A stretch of DNA of 64,000 nt, taken from contig JADJXW010000002.1 in the NCBI GenBank assembly GCA_016720075.1, positions 248,001-312,000 of the forward strand, read 5' to 3'. The stretch comes from Pseudomonadota bacterium. Its GTDB lineage: Bacteria; Pseudomonadota; Gammaproteobacteria; Steroidobacterales; Steroidobacteraceae. This document shows, one piece after another, positions 32,480 to 41,093 of the stretch. Within the stretch, counting starts at the first letter, position 1. Every line of letters starts with the position of its first letter. Under the pieces are notes generated by a model. It ran no database searches, was not told the DNA's origin, and worked only from the letters and a program-made list of their open reading frames with translations. A program made the translations under genes and the position numbers.

Positions 32480-33215
32480 CGCCGAGCCCGGCCTGTGCAA
32501 ACCCCTTCAGCAGCGCGCTGTCATCCACGTGCCCGGCGATCCGGGGTCGCAGCCGATGACGCGAGAACCAGGCTTCAAGCGCCTGGCCGATCAGCGATCC
32601 CGGCGCGGAGCCGGCGATGAACGGCGCATCATCCAGGCTGTCCGGGAATTTTGCGGCCAGCCGATTGGCGAGCTGGCGCGCGGCGACGAAGCTCATGCCC
32701 GAGGCCGCCACCTCCATGCCGTGGAGGCCGCGCGTGAGATTGGCGGGCACCGGCGCATCGGCCAGCATCATGTCGAGCTCACCCGTGGCGATGCGGCCCA
32801 GCAGCTCTGCCTGCGGGGCCTCTTCGCAGTTCAGTTCCAGGTCGCTGCGATGGCGATCCACCAGCGGCTGCAGCACATGCAGCGTGAGGAGCTTGGGCAC
32901 GCTGTCCATGACGCCGACGCGAAGCACCTGCTGCCGCGGCCGGGCGCGACCCTGCAGCACGCTGCTGAGCTCATCGCCCAGCGCGAAGATGGCATTGGCG
33001 TAGTCGAGCGTGGTGGCCCCCTGCGGAGTGAGCACCAGCCGGCGCCCCACCCGCTCGAACATGGGCTGGCCCACGGATTCCTCGAAGACCCTCAGCTGCG
33101 CGCTGAGCGTCTGCGGGGCCAGGTGCAGCGCGCGCGAGGCCGCGGTGACGGAGCCGCGCCGGGCGATCTCGGCGAAATACCGGAGGTGCTTGAGATTCAG
33201 TGCGTTACGGTCCAT
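32319..33215 (-). CDS. nhaR: LysR-family regulator NhaR
   Basis: 298 residues from ATG 33215 (MDRNALNLKHLRYFAEIARRG); a TTG 24 bases upstream would include the dyad. The helix-turn-helix is in RRGSVTAASRALHLAPQTLSAQL. The effector domain LRVGVMDSVPKLLTLHVLQPL, then the PFIAGSAPGSLIGQALEAWF and DDSALLKGFAQAGLGVIAVPT segments, resemble NhaR specifically. E. coli NhaR activates nhaA in the presence of sodium. Here it is convergent with nhaA and shares 161 bases of 3' overlap. A perfect inverted repeat ends two bases before the start codon, so autoregulation is likely. Confidence 0.9.
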   Translation of the reverse strand: MDRNALNLKHLRYFAEIARRGSVTAASRALHLAPQTLSAQLRVFEESVGQPMFERVGRRLVLTPQGATTLDYANAIFALGDELSSVLQGRARPRQQVLRVGVMDSVPKLLTLHVLQPLVDRHRSDLELNCEEAPQAELLGRIATGELDMMLADAPVPANLTRGLHGMEVAASGMSFVAARQLANRLAAKFPDSLDDAPFIAGSAPGSLIGQALEAWFSRHRLRPRIAGHVDDSALLKGFAQAGLGVIAVPTSIESEVLDRYQLRVVGRTDEVKQTLFLVRPRGRRMHPLVAELEARFA

Positions 33216-33216
33216 A

Positions 33217-33235
33217 TATCCTATTTTATAGGATA
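33217..33235 (-). promoter_or_regulatory. Perfect 8-bp inverted repeat upstream of nhaR
   Basis: TATCCTAT (33217-33224), TTT and ATAGGATA (33228-33235) form a perfect dyad directly upstream of the nhaR start and inside an AT-rich, promoter-like stretch. It may be the operator for NhaR or another regulator. Read as minus-strand RNA, it also contains the AGGA before the ATG. Confidence 0.5.
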
Positions 33236-33319
33236 ACAATTACGTTTCTTTCTGCTTTTTTCTGAAATCCAGGGCCCGTAGCATTTCTCGCAGGAACCAC
33301 CCAACCGACGAGGCACGCC

Positions 33320-33676
33320 ATGAAAATCGACCTCCAGGCCCGGACTTTCCCGCTCACCGAGGCGCTGCGCCATGCCGTGGAGGCCGAGGCGCGCCGCTAC
33401 CACGACGAGTTCGCCGAACGCCCGCAGGCGCTGAGCGTGCGACTGTTCGATGTGAACGGCACCAGGCATGGCGTCGACAAGGGCTGCCTGGTCTCGGCTC
33501 GCGTGGGCTCATGCAAATCCACCGTCGTCGCCAGCGGCATCGATTCCGACCTGTACCGCGCCATCACCACGGCGTTCGTCCGCCTGACGCGCGGCACCCG
33601 CCAGGCGCTGAACCGCAACCGGCGATTGCGCCGCAGCGCCGCCCGCCCCGCCGCGCCCGAGACGGCAGCGGCCTGA
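33320..33676 (+). CDS. Ribosome hibernation-promoting factor/RaiA family protein (short form)
   Basis: 118 residues. It starts MKIDLQARTFPLTEALRHAVEAEA, and the second half has GIDSDLYRAITTAFVRLTRG, matching the strand-helix pattern of HPF/RaiA proteins. The basic C-terminal helix (QALNRNRRLRRSAARPA) replaces the long dimerisation domain, so this is a short form. The family binds in the mRNA and tRNA channel of the 30S subunit and inactivates ribosomes in stationary phase. The gene is 17 bases upstream of a TerC-family gene and divergent from nhaR. Confidence 0.85.
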   Translation: MKIDLQARTFPLTEALRHAVEAEARRYHDEFAERPQALSVRLFDVNGTRHGVDKGCLVSARVGSCKSTVVASGIDSDLYRAITTAFVRLTRGTRQALNRNRRLRRSAARPAAPETAAA

Positions 33677-33692
33677 ATCGGCAACGCCCGTC

Positions 33693-34715
33693 ATGGACAT
33701 GCTGCCCTCGCTGCTCGCCTCACCGATGCTCGGCAAGCCACTGTGGCTGTGGCTTGCCTTCATCGGCATCGTGGTCGCGCTGCTGGCCTTCGACCTGGGC
33801 GTGCTCAACCGCAAGGAACACCAGATCTCGGTGCGCGAGAGCCTGCTGCTGTCGGCGGGCTACATCGGGGTGGGCATCGCCTTCGGCGCATGGGTGTGGC
33901 ACTACCTGGGCGCGGCAAGCGGCATGGAATACCTCACCGGATTCCTGATCGAAAAGACGCTGGCCATGGACAACGTCTTCGTGATCGCGATGCTCTTCAC
34001 CTACTTCGCGGTGCCGCCGGCCTACCAGCATCGCGTGCTGTTCTGGGGCATCCTGGGCGTGATCGTGCTGCGCGCCATCATGATCGGACTGGGCGCCGCG
34101 CTGATCGCGCAGTTCTCGTGGGTGCTGTATGTCTTCGGCGCGTTCCTCGTGCTCACCGGCATCAAGATGCTGATGACGATGGGCAGGCCGCTGGACATCG
34201 GCGGCAATCCACTGCTGCGCTGGCTGCGCGCGCACCTGCGCGTCACCGATGCCCCGCACGGCAGCCGCTTCTGGGTGCGCCTGCCCGCGCCCGATACGCG
34301 CGGCGGCCCGCCCTCCAGCAACCCCGCCGCGCCGCGGGTGCTCTGGGCCACGCCCCTGTTGCTGGCGCTGGTGCTGATCGAGGCCGCGGACCTGCTGTTC
34401 GCGGTGGATTCGGTGCCGGCAATATTCGCCATAACCCAGGACCCCTTCATCGTCTACACGTCCAACATCTTTGCCATCCTGGGGCTCCGGGCCTTGTATT
34501 TCGCCCTGGCCGCCATCATCGACCGGTTCGCCTACCTGAAGTACGCGCTGGCGGGCATACTGGTGTTCGTCGGCGGCAAGATCATCGCCGCCGAGGCCGT
34601 GGGCAAACTGCCAGCCTGGATTTCGCTCACCGTCACAGCGGCGCTGCTGGCGGGGGGCATCCTGTATTCGCTGTACCGGACCAGAACTCCGGCACAGCAG
34701 ACATCTGTGTGTTGA
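33693..34715 (+). CDS. TerC/Alx-family membrane protein
   Basis: 340 residues with about nine membrane helices. The family aspartates stand in ALLAFDLGVLNRKEH, KTLAMDNVFVIAMLF and EAADLLFAVDSVPAIFAITQDPFIVYTSN, in agreement with TerC and the Alx manganese exporter. A cytoplasmic loop near residues 175-215 is hydrophilic and proline-rich. Relatives export manganese or work in envelope metal loading of exoenzymes and in tellurite resistance. A ribosome site (AACGCCCG region) is weak. The gene follows the HPF gene by 16 bases and precedes htpX by 25; cotranscription is likely. Confidence 0.9.
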   Translation: MDMLPSLLASPMLGKPLWLWLAFIGIVVALLAFDLGVLNRKEHQISVRESLLLSAGYIGVGIAFGAWVWHYLGAASGMEYLTGFLIEKTLAMDNVFVIAMLFTYFAVPPAYQHRVLFWGILGVIVLRAIMIGLGAALIAQFSWVLYVFGAFLVLTGIKMLMTMGRPLDIGGNPLLRWLRAHLRVTDAPHGSRFWVRLPAPDTRGGPPSSNPAAPRVLWATPLLLALVLIEAADLLFAVDSVPAIFAITQDPFIVYTSNIFAILGLRALYFALAAIIDRFAYLKYALAGILVFVGGKIIAAEAVGKLPAWISLTVTAALLAGGILYSLYRTRTPAQQTSVC

Positions 34716-34740
34716 TCCGGGACCTCCCGGGAGGATCGTC

Positions 34741-35622
34741 ATGAAACGTGTATTGCTGTTCGTCCTGACCAACGTTGCCGTGATGGTGGTGCTGTCGGCG
34801 GTCGTGTATCTGCTCGGCCTCGACAAATACCTGAGCGGCAGGGGCGGCATGGGCGGACTGCTGGTGGTGGCCGCCATCTTCGGCTTTGGTGGCGCCTTCA
34901 TCTCGCTGGCCATGTCCAAGTGGATCGCCAAGCGCTCGATGGGCGTGCATGTCATCGAGCAGCCGGCCAACGCCACCGAGAAGTGGCTGGTCGACACCGT
35001 CCGCGCCTACGCGAAGGAAGCCCACATCGGCATGCCGGAGGTGGGCGTCTTCGATTCACCGGAGCCCAATGCGTTCGCCACTGGCATGCGCAAGGACTCC
35101 GCCCTCGTGGCCGTGAGCACGGGCCTGCTGAACCGCATGCGCAAGGAAGAAGTCGAGGCCGTGATCGGCCACGAGGTGGCGCACGTGGCCAACGGCGACA
35201 TGGTGACGCTGACGCTCATCCAGGGCGTGGTGAACACATTCGTGTTCTTCATCGCCCGCGTGATCGGCAACATCGTCGACAACGCCACGCGCGGCAACAG
35301 TGAGCGCAGCGGCCCGGGAATGGCTTACTTCGCCACCGTGATCTTTGCCGAGATCGTGCTGGGCATCCTCGCCAGCATGATCGTCATGTACTTCTCGCGG
35401 CAGCGCGAATTCCGCGCCGACCACGGCGGTGCGTGGCTTGCCGGCCGGCAGAACATGATCGGCGCGCTGGAGGCGCTGCAGCGGCAGCGCGAACCGCAGG
35501 GCCTGCCCGCCAACATGGCCGCCTTCGGCATCAACGGCGGCGTGCCCTCGGGCCTGCGCAAGCTGTTCATGAGCCACCCGCCGCTCGAAGAGCGCATCGC
35601 GGTCCTGAAGGCCGCGGCCTGA
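34741..35622 (+). CDS. htpX: Membrane zinc protease HtpX (M48B)
   Basis: 293 residues, exactly the E. coli length. Two N-terminal helices (residues 4-24 and 36-58), zinc motif VIGHEVAHVANGDM with His144 and His148, two further helices (about 160-180 and 195-220), and the third ligand Glu in QREFRADHGGAWLAG. The C-terminal end carries MSHPPLEERIAVLK, the family signature. It degrades misfolded inner-membrane proteins with FtsH and is heat-shock or Cpx-regulated in E. coli. An AGGATCGTC run lies just before the start. It is 26 bases upstream of the DUF937 gene. Confidence 0.96.
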   Translation: MKRVLLFVLTNVAVMVVLSAVVYLLGLDKYLSGRGGMGGLLVVAAIFGFGGAFISLAMSKWIAKRSMGVHVIEQPANATEKWLVDTVRAYAKEAHIGMPEVGVFDSPEPNAFATGMRKDSALVAVSTGLLNRMRKEEVEAVIGHEVAHVANGDMVTLTLIQGVVNTFVFFIARVIGNIVDNATRGNSERSGPGMAYFATVIFAEIVLGILASMIVMYFSRQREFRADHGGAWLAGRQNMIGALEALQRQREPQGLPANMAAFGINGGVPSGLRKLFMSHPPLEERIAVLKAAA

Positions 35623-35648
35623 TTCATACAAACAAGGATTGAAGAAAA

Positions 35649-36218
35649 ATGCAGATCACGGACCTGATCCAGCACATGGGCGGCCTGCAGTCGGTGGCCC
35701 GGGAGTTCGGGGTGAACAACCAGGACGCTGAGCGCGGCGCCGCCGCGCTGCTGCCCGCCATCCTGGGCGGCTTCAAAAAGCAGGCGCAGGCACCCTCGGG
35801 CCTCGATGGCCTGTCGGGCATGCTCAACCAGCTGGGCGGCGGCGGGTTGCTGGACAACGTGCTCTCGCCCCAGCCCACCGACGTGAACCTGGGCAACAAC
35901 GTGCTGGGCCAGATCTTCGGCAGCAAGGATGTCAGTCGCAACGTGGCCGCCAATGCGGCCGCCCAGAGCGGCATGGATCCCTCGATGCTCAAGAAACTGC
36001 TGCCGGTCATCGCGATGATGGCCGCGGGCTACATGGCCAAACAGCAGGGTGGGCGTGCAGCCGCGCCCGCGGGTGGCGGGCTCGGTGGATTGCTGGGCGG
36101 AATGCTGGGCGCGGGTGGCGCGAAGTCCGGCGGCGGCCTGGCATCCATGCTCGACATGAACGGCAATGGCAATCCGCTCGACGACATCATGGGCATGGCC
36201 GGCCGACTGAAGCCCTAG
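35649..36218 (+). CDS. DUF937-domain protein
   Basis: 189 residues, ATG 35649. The sequence has the short DUF937 pattern: DLIQHMGGLQSVAREFGVNN, the GAAALLPAILGGFKKQAQ segment, and FGSKDVSRNVAANAAAQSGMDPSMLKKLLPVIAMMAAGYMAKQ. The end is rich in glycine and alanine. E. coli YidB is the model; its function is poorly known. The gene follows htpX by 26 bases and is convergent with the TonB-dependent receptor, with a strong hairpin between them. Confidence 0.88.
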   Translation: MQITDLIQHMGGLQSVAREFGVNNQDAERGAAALLPAILGGFKKQAQAPSGLDGLSGMLNQLGGGGLLDNVLSPQPTDVNLGNNVLGQIFGSKDVSRNVAANAAAQSGMDPSMLKKLLPVIAMMAAGYMAKQQGGRAAAPAGGGLGGLLGGMLGAGGAKSGGGLASMLDMNGNGNPLDDIMGMAGRLKP

Positions 36219-36229
36219 GCCAGTGAGAA

Positions 36230-36257
36230 GGGGCGCCGGGTTCATCCCCAGCGCCCC
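36230..36257. terminator. GC hairpin between DUF937 gene and receptor gene
   Basis: GGGGCGC (36230-36236) and GCGCCCC (36251-36257) are perfect complements with a 14-base loop that can pair further. It lies between convergent stops and would serve either strand, though it has no T-run. Confidence 0.45.
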
Positions 36258-36269
36258 CGGGGCGAGCGC

Positions 36270-38882
36270 CTAGAAGCGGTAGTTCGCCTGCACGCCGATC
36301 GTGCGCGGCTTCTGGTAAGCCTGGTTCACGAACGGGTTGAACAGCGAATACACGGTGCACCCCGTACCGCCCGTCGCGGCGTTGCAGCCGCCCCGTCCGA
36401 TGCCGGAATTGCCAATTTTGTCGCGGCTGTTCAGCAGGTTCACCGAGTACAGGCTCAGGTCCCACCGGTCGATGTTGATGCCCAGGCGCGCATTGACCTG
36501 GTCGGTCGACCCCACATCCCGCGTGAAGGGATTGTAGTTACCGGTGCCGAAACTCGACCCCTGCAGATAGCTGCCCGAGTAGAGGTAGTCGAGCCTCGCA
36601 TAGGCCCGGTGATCGAAGGCGCTGAAGTCGAAGCGCATTCCGGCGTTGGCCTGCAGGTCGGGTACTCCCAGCGGATCACCCTTGTTGAAGGTCACCGCCT
36701 GCGTCACACCACTGACGGTGGGCACCGGGCCGAGCACGGCCTCGCGATATTTCGCATCGACAGTGCTCAGCGAGACGCTCAGCGTCATCGGGTCGATCGG
36801 GCGATAGTCGAGCTGCACGTCGAAGCCCTTGCTGCGCGCCTTGCCGCCGTTCTGGTTCCAGTTCTGGCCGCAACCCTGTGCCGACGTGGTGACCTGGATA
36901 TCGTTCCAGTCGATCTGGTACGCGGCCACGTTCAGCTGCATCCGGCCGTCGAGCAGGCGCAGCTTGGTGCCCAGTTCGTAGCTCTTGACCGTATCCGGAC
37001 CGTACTGCTTGGGAATGTCATCCACGGTCAACCCGAACTGCGCCAGTCCGGCCGAACACACCTGCGGATTCAACGGCACGTTGACGCCGCCGGCGCGGAA
37101 TCCCTTGGCGCCGTTGGCATAAACCATCATCCCGGCAGCGGGCTCCCACTGCAGCCCCACCTTGGGCGTCAACGGCGTGTCCTTGCCATTGCCCTGGACG
37201 AAGGCGAACGGCGAGCTGATGCTCGGCCGCGCCGACAGCTGGCCGTAGTTGGCCTGGGTGAAGTCGAGCTTTACCTCCGACCAGCGCAGGCCGGCCGTCA
37301 ACTTGAACGTGTCGGTGATGGCATAGGTGCCCTCGCCGAAGAAGGCCAGTTCCGTATCGACCAGGCGCGCGTCGAGCACGGAGACGTAGCCGTTGGGATT
37401 CGGCACACCATACCTCTGCGCGCTGGTCAGTCCGTAGAGGGCCAGGTCAGGCGCGTCGTAGTTGCCGTAGATCGTGTAGTCGATATGCGTACGCAGCCGG
37501 GCATAGTAGGCGCCGGCTACCCAGCCGAAACGCCCATCGCCGGCAGCCGATGACAGCCGCACCTCCTGCTCGATGCCATTGCGCTTGTTGGAACTGATGA
37601 ATCGACCCGCATAGACCTGGACTGGACGGAACAGAGGGAAGCTGGTTCGTCCCGGATTCTCCAGCGTGGTCTGAACACGGCTGGGATCGTGACCCTCGCC
37701 GGCATCACCGATGGTGTGGTCGTCGATGTATGAGGTGATCGCCTTGAAATCGAGATCGCCGAACGTGAAGTCCACCGTGAAGCTCGGCAGGCTGGTGTCG
37801 GTCTTGCCGATGCCGTACACGCCATCGAAGGGCGTCAGCGACTCGTCGCGATCCAGGTAGTTGAATGGACCATAGGTCTGCGCCGCGCGCCGGAAGGTGA
37901 TGACCGGCGCGGTGTTGCAGTTGACCGTCGGGGGCGCGGTGGTGGCGGTGGGCGCCCGTGTGCTGGTGTTGTAGCAGGTTTCAGGCGTAGTGAAGGTCTG
38001 CGTAGCCGGAGCGCGCGTGCCGTTGGGGGCGTAGACCTCCGTCTGCGAGCCGGGCCCGCCCTCCGTGCGATAGGCCGAACGGTACCAGGCCAGCGTGGCC
38101 ATGCCGTTGTCACCCAGCTTCTTGGCAAACGCCGCGCGAATCGCCCATTCACGCACGCCGTTTGCATCCTTGCGATCGATGCGGCCACCGTCATAGACAT
38201 TGAGCGTGTCGATCCAGCCGCCGGTGTTGCGCGCGATAGCACTGACGCGCATGCCCAGGCTGCCATCGATCAGCGGCCCGCCAAAGGCTCCACCTAACTC
38301 CGTGGAGGGCGCGCCATTCTGCAGGACGTAGGTTTCCGCGCGCATCATTCCGGAATAGTCGGTCAGGCTGGGCGTGGGGGTGATGAAGCGGATGGTGCCA
38401 CCCTGCGAGGAGCCGCCATACAGCGTGCCCTGCGGACCCTTGAGCACCTCGACACGCTGCAGGTCGAACAGCAGCGGCAGCGGGGCGCCATTGTTCTGGC
38501 TGACACCGGGATTGTTGCGCTTGGTCAGCGCGGTGTCGTCGAGGTACACCCCGGTGGTGGCGGCACCCGTGGTGGCCACGATGCCGCGGATGGCGAAGGT
38601 GCCCACGCCGGCCGTCTGGTTCACCAGCGTCAGGGCCGGCACGATCTGCGTGAGGTCTGACGCGCTCTTGATGCCGATCTGGTCCAGCGATTCCTGCGTG
38701 ACCGCGGCGATGGACATCGGGATCCTGTTGGCGGTTTCCGTCTGGCGTGTGGCCGTGACGGTCACCTCTTCGAGCAGGCTGGCTGACTGCCCGAAAACCG
38801 CTGCCGGCGCAGCCAGCGCCAGGCTCACGGCCATTCTCACTGCGAACAGGCCCGAATGCGCCGATTTCACATGCTTGTTCAT
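36270..38882 (-). CDS. TonB-dependent outer-membrane receptor
   Basis: 870 residues with signal peptide ending AAVFG. The plug domain starts LLEEVTVTATRQTETANRIPMSIAAV (TonB box region), with NNPGVSQNNGAPLPLLFDLQRVEVLKGPQGTLYGGSSQGG near residue 130. The remaining 650 residues are a 22-strand barrel ending in aromatic Phe (QANYRF). This is the subclass with a plug like that of SusC-less sphingomonad or Xanthomonas receptors. The cargo is not readable; four cysteines in extracellular loops (about 260-305) suggest disulfide-bonded loops. It has its own promoter region with three dyads shared with the divergent DUF6152 gene. Confidence 0.94.
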   Translation of the reverse strand: MNKHVKSAHSGLFAVRMAVSLALAAPAAVFGQSASLLEEVTVTATRQTETANRIPMSIAAVTQESLDQIGIKSASDLTQIVPALTLVNQTAGVGTFAIRGIVATTGAATTGVYLDDTALTKRNNPGVSQNNGAPLPLLFDLQRVEVLKGPQGTLYGGSSQGGTIRFITPTPSLTDYSGMMRAETYVLQNGAPSTELGGAFGGPLIDGSLGMRVSAIARNTGGWIDTLNVYDGGRIDRKDANGVREWAIRAAFAKKLGDNGMATLAWYRSAYRTEGGPGSQTEVYAPNGTRAPATQTFTTPETCYNTSTRAPTATTAPPTVNCNTAPVITFRRAAQTYGPFNYLDRDESLTPFDGVYGIGKTDTSLPSFTVDFTFGDLDFKAITSYIDDHTIGDAGEGHDPSRVQTTLENPGRTSFPLFRPVQVYAGRFISSNKRNGIEQEVRLSSAAGDGRFGWVAGAYYARLRTHIDYTIYGNYDAPDLALYGLTSAQRYGVPNPNGYVSVLDARLVDTELAFFGEGTYAITDTFKLTAGLRWSEVKLDFTQANYGQLSARPSISSPFAFVQGNGKDTPLTPKVGLQWEPAAGMMVYANGAKGFRAGGVNVPLNPQVCSAGLAQFGLTVDDIPKQYGPDTVKSYELGTKLRLLDGRMQLNVAAYQIDWNDIQVTTSAQGCGQNWNQNGGKARSKGFDVQLDYRPIDPMTLSVSLSTVDAKYREAVLGPVPTVSGVTQAVTFNKGDPLGVPDLQANAGMRFDFSAFDHRAYARLDYLYSGSYLQGSSFGTGNYNPFTRDVGSTDQVNARLGINIDRWDLSLYSVNLLNSRDKIGNSGIGRGGCNAATGGTGCTVYSLFNPFVNQAYQKPRTIGVQANYRF

Positions 38883-38925
38883 GTTTCCCCCGACCCCTTG
38901 CTGATTGTTTGCGATGAACCTTTTC

Positions 38926-38938
38926 GAGAACCGTTCTC
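38926..38938. promoter_or_regulatory. Inverted repeat GAGAAC-C-GTTCTC
   Basis: A perfect 6-bp dyad around a single C, 44 bp upstream of the receptor start. A candidate operator of the receptor gene. Confidence 0.4.
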
Positions 38939-38954
38939 ATGCGGGGTCTTCGCC

Positions 38955-38972
38955 CCTTAAGACCCGTTAAGG
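38955..38972. promoter_or_regulatory. Inverted repeat CCTTAA/TTAAGG
   Basis: CCTTAA (38955-38960), six bases, TTAAGG (38967-38972), a perfect dyad between the receptor and DUF6152 starts. Confidence 0.3.
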
Positions 38973-39021
38973 CGCCGTGGCAGGAACCTGCGGGGCATGC
39001 ACAAATACGACCCGAGGCGTA

Positions 39022-39040
39022 TTGTATGCACATCATACAA
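39022..39040 (+). promoter_or_regulatory. Inverted repeat TTGTATG/CATACAA
   Basis: TTGTATG (39022-39028), five bases, CATACAA (39034-39040), a perfect 7-bp dyad 14 bp upstream of the DUF6152 start. The form resembles operators of GntR/FadR-type repressors, but no such gene is in the window. Confidence 0.45.
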
Positions 39041-39054
39041 ACATGGGGACCCTC

Positions 39055-39462
39055 ATGAAATACAGGAATCCGATTTTGCTGGGCTTGGTGCTGTCGGTGG
39101 CTGCTGTGGCCCAGGCCCATCACTCCTTCGCGATGTTCGACAACGAGACGGAACAGACCATCGAAGGCACCGTGAAGGAATTCCAGTGGACCAATCCGCA
39201 CATCTGGGTGCAGATCAACGTCACCGGAGCGGATGGCAAGGTCACCGAATACAGCATCGAGGGCGGCAGCCCGAATGGGCTGCGCCGTCAGGGCTGGTCC
39301 AAGGACACGATGAAGCCCGGTGACAAGATCGTGATGAAGATGCATCCGATGAAGGACGGCACGCCGGGCGGCAGCTTCATGTCCGCCATCGTGAATGGCC
39401 AGCCCGTGGGTCGTCAGGCGGCGGCACCAGCCGAGGGCGCACCCGCGAAATCAGAATACTGA
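39055..39462 (+). CDS. DUF6152-type exported protein
   Basis: 135 residues from ATG 39055, which has a GGGGA ribosome site; ATG 39043 is the alternative. Signal peptide ends in AQA (MKYRNPILLGLVLSVAAVAQA), leaving an HHSFAMFDNETEQ start, the signature of this family. The domain has EGTVKEFQWTNPHIWVQINV and EGGSPNGLRRQGWSKDTMKPGDKI, a small beta barrel. Members are known next to TonB receptors and to the exported proteins seen downstream here, but no function is proven. The conserved HH could bind metal. It is divergent from the receptor, with a dyad just upstream. Confidence 0.88.
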   Translation: MKYRNPILLGLVLSVAAVAQAHHSFAMFDNETEQTIEGTVKEFQWTNPHIWVQINVTGADGKVTEYSIEGGSPNGLRRQGWSKDTMKPGDKIVMKMHPMKDGTPGGSFMSAIVNGQPVGRQAAAPAEGAPAKSEY

Positions 39463-39501
39463 CTGGTGGCTGCCTGAACCGGCCGGGCCGGCGCTCTGCA
39501 A

Positions 39502-40203
39502 TCAGTTCGCCGGCGGGCCAGGCCGGGCATCGGGCGGCATCGGGAACAGCCTCTCGGTGCAGACATGCCACCCCAGATCCCCGCCCTTCACCAGTTCGAA
39601 GGTGATCTTCGTCTTCCACGGTGCTGAGTAGGTCGCCGGATCATCGATGGTGATCTCGTCGGTCATCGTGGACCTGCCCGAGCGCGTCAGTCGCTCGGTG
39701 ACCTTGAGTTGATCGGAAAGCGGCAACCCGGCCTCATCCAGCCAGGTCTTGCCATTGAACCCGGCCGTCTCGATGACGAGCGAGCCATTGTCCCAGTGTC
39801 CGGCTGACGTGCCCTGCCAGGTCGGCTCTTCGAACGTCGGCGACTCATCCAGAGGGACATGGCGCACCAGATGCTGCCACTCGTGGATCAGCGTCACCTT
39901 GTGCGGCGTCTGCACCAGCATGAAGGGGCGCATCTGGTACATGGAGCGCGGAGTGCCGGCTGGCTGGCACAGGTCAAGCGGGTCTCCCGACTGGCCTGCC
40001 TTGCGGGCCTCCAGCCTGCTCCTGTAGAGCGCAGCCGCCTCAGGCAGCAGCGGCGGGAGCTTGCCTTCCAGGGTCCGGATGCCCGCCACATGGCGCTGTG
40101 GCTTCCAGACGCCCCGCAGGTCGCCCTCGGTTCCCGCCATCGCGACGCCAGCCAGGGCGCCGGCAGCAACGGCCGACAGGATCAGTTTCCTTGCAAGTCG
40201 CAT
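39502..40203 (-). CDS. Exported hypothetical protein, paralog 1 of 3
   Basis: 233 residues from ATG 40203; the longer frame upstream overlaps the next gene antisense-free but lacks support. A signal peptide ends AGVAMAG. The mature part begins GDLRGVWKP, then MYQMRPFMLVQTPHKVTLIHEWQHLVR, then the shared motif SAGHWDNGSLVIETAGF and DDPATYSAPWKTKITFEL, ending with a conserved WHVCTERL. It is last in the operon that starts with the formylglycine-generating-like gene and follows paralog 2 by 11 bases. The function is unknown; the beta-rich fold suggests ligand or small-molecule binding in the periplasm. Confidence 0.82.
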   Translation of the reverse strand: MRLARKLILSAVAAGALAGVAMAGTEGDLRGVWKPQRHVAGIRTLEGKLPPLLPEAAALYRSRLEARKAGQSGDPLDLCQPAGTPRSMYQMRPFMLVQTPHKVTLIHEWQHLVRHVPLDESPTFEEPTWQGTSAGHWDNGSLVIETAGFNGKTWLDEAGLPLSDQLKVTERLTRSGRSTMTDEITIDDPATYSAPWKTKITFELVKGGDLGWHVCTERLFPMPPDARPGPPAN

Positions 40204-40214
40204 GGTGGGCCTTC

Positions 40215-40985
40215 CTACTTGATGACCGTGATGAACTTGCCGTCGGGGCCCGGCACGTTGCGGTTGTTTTCCTCGCAGACGTATTCGGCCACGCGCTGCC
40301 CCTGCCCACCCACGTAGTTGAACTGCCGCCTGGCCTCCCAGGGTTTGTCGTAGGCCGTCGGATCGATGATGGTGAAGTTGTTCTCGAGCTGGTTGCCGAC
40401 CTTGCGGATGCGTTCGATGACGCGCGTGTTGTCGGTCATCATCGTTCCACGCTCGTCGATCTGGCCCTTGCGTGACAGGCCCGCGGTTTCCACCACCAGC
40501 GTATCGCCTTCCCAGTGGCCAACAGAATAGCCGCGGATGTGATTTTCCAGCCTGGCGGGCATCTTCGTATTCATGTGGATGATGCGCCACACATGCTGGG
40601 ACTCGTAGATCCAGACGATGGCGTCTTCGGTCTGGATGATCTCGGTCAGGTAACCCGCCGTGAAAATGCGCGGCACCCCGCTGCCATAGCAGGCGCCCGT
40701 TGGATCCCAGCGCGTGACGCCCTTCTTTTCGTCTTCCGCGCGGTCACGAAAGACCTTCTCGGCCCACGGCTTCCAGGGCGGATCTCCCCCTGCCGTGGGG
40801 ACGATTCGCAGTCCGGCGCCACGCACCTGCCAGACGCCTGAAATGTTGGGATCGGCCGCCGGCGCCCGCGTGTCGCGCAGCCTCGCATCGCCCATCGGCA
40901 GCGGCGGACCCGCCGTGGCAGTGCCTACAAGATGCAGGGCGAGAGCAGCAACGGCAACAAGGCCTCGCAGGAGCTGGCGCTTCAC
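40215..40985 (-). CDS. Exported hypothetical protein, paralog 2 of 3
   Basis: 256 residues from GTG 40985 with a GGGGGAT ribosome site. Signal peptide ends TATA-G. The mature part has NISGVWQVRG, TGACYGSGVPRIFTAGYLTEIIQTEDAIVWIYE, then SVGHWEGDTLVVETAGLSRKG, IDPTAYDKPWEARRQFNYV and a C-terminal EYVCEENNRN. The shared WEGDTLVVET motif with the two flanking genes and the same order of blocks show that the three are paralogs. 'Hypothetical' proteins of this form are common in Acidobacteria and Xanthomonadales from memory. It lies 108 bases from paralog 3. Confidence 0.82.
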   Translation of the reverse strand: MKRQLLRGLVAVAALALHLVGTATAGPPLPMGDARLRDTRAPAADPNISGVWQVRGAGLRIVPTAGGDPPWKPWAEKVFRDRAEDEKKGVTRWDPTGACYGSGVPRIFTAGYLTEIIQTEDAIVWIYESQHVWRIIHMNTKMPARLENHIRGYSVGHWEGDTLVVETAGLSRKGQIDERGTMMTDNTRVIERIRKVGNQLENNFTIIDPTAYDKPWEARRQFNYVGGQGQRVAEYVCEENNRNVPGPDGKFITVIK

Positions 40986-41093
40986 TGGTATATCCCCCGG
41001 TATCTGGCTGCAGCCATATTTAGTAGATAGTACTTACCATCCACGGTCGAGTCGATCCCGGCAGGGGCCTTTTCGCCCCCGCAAAACCATTGC

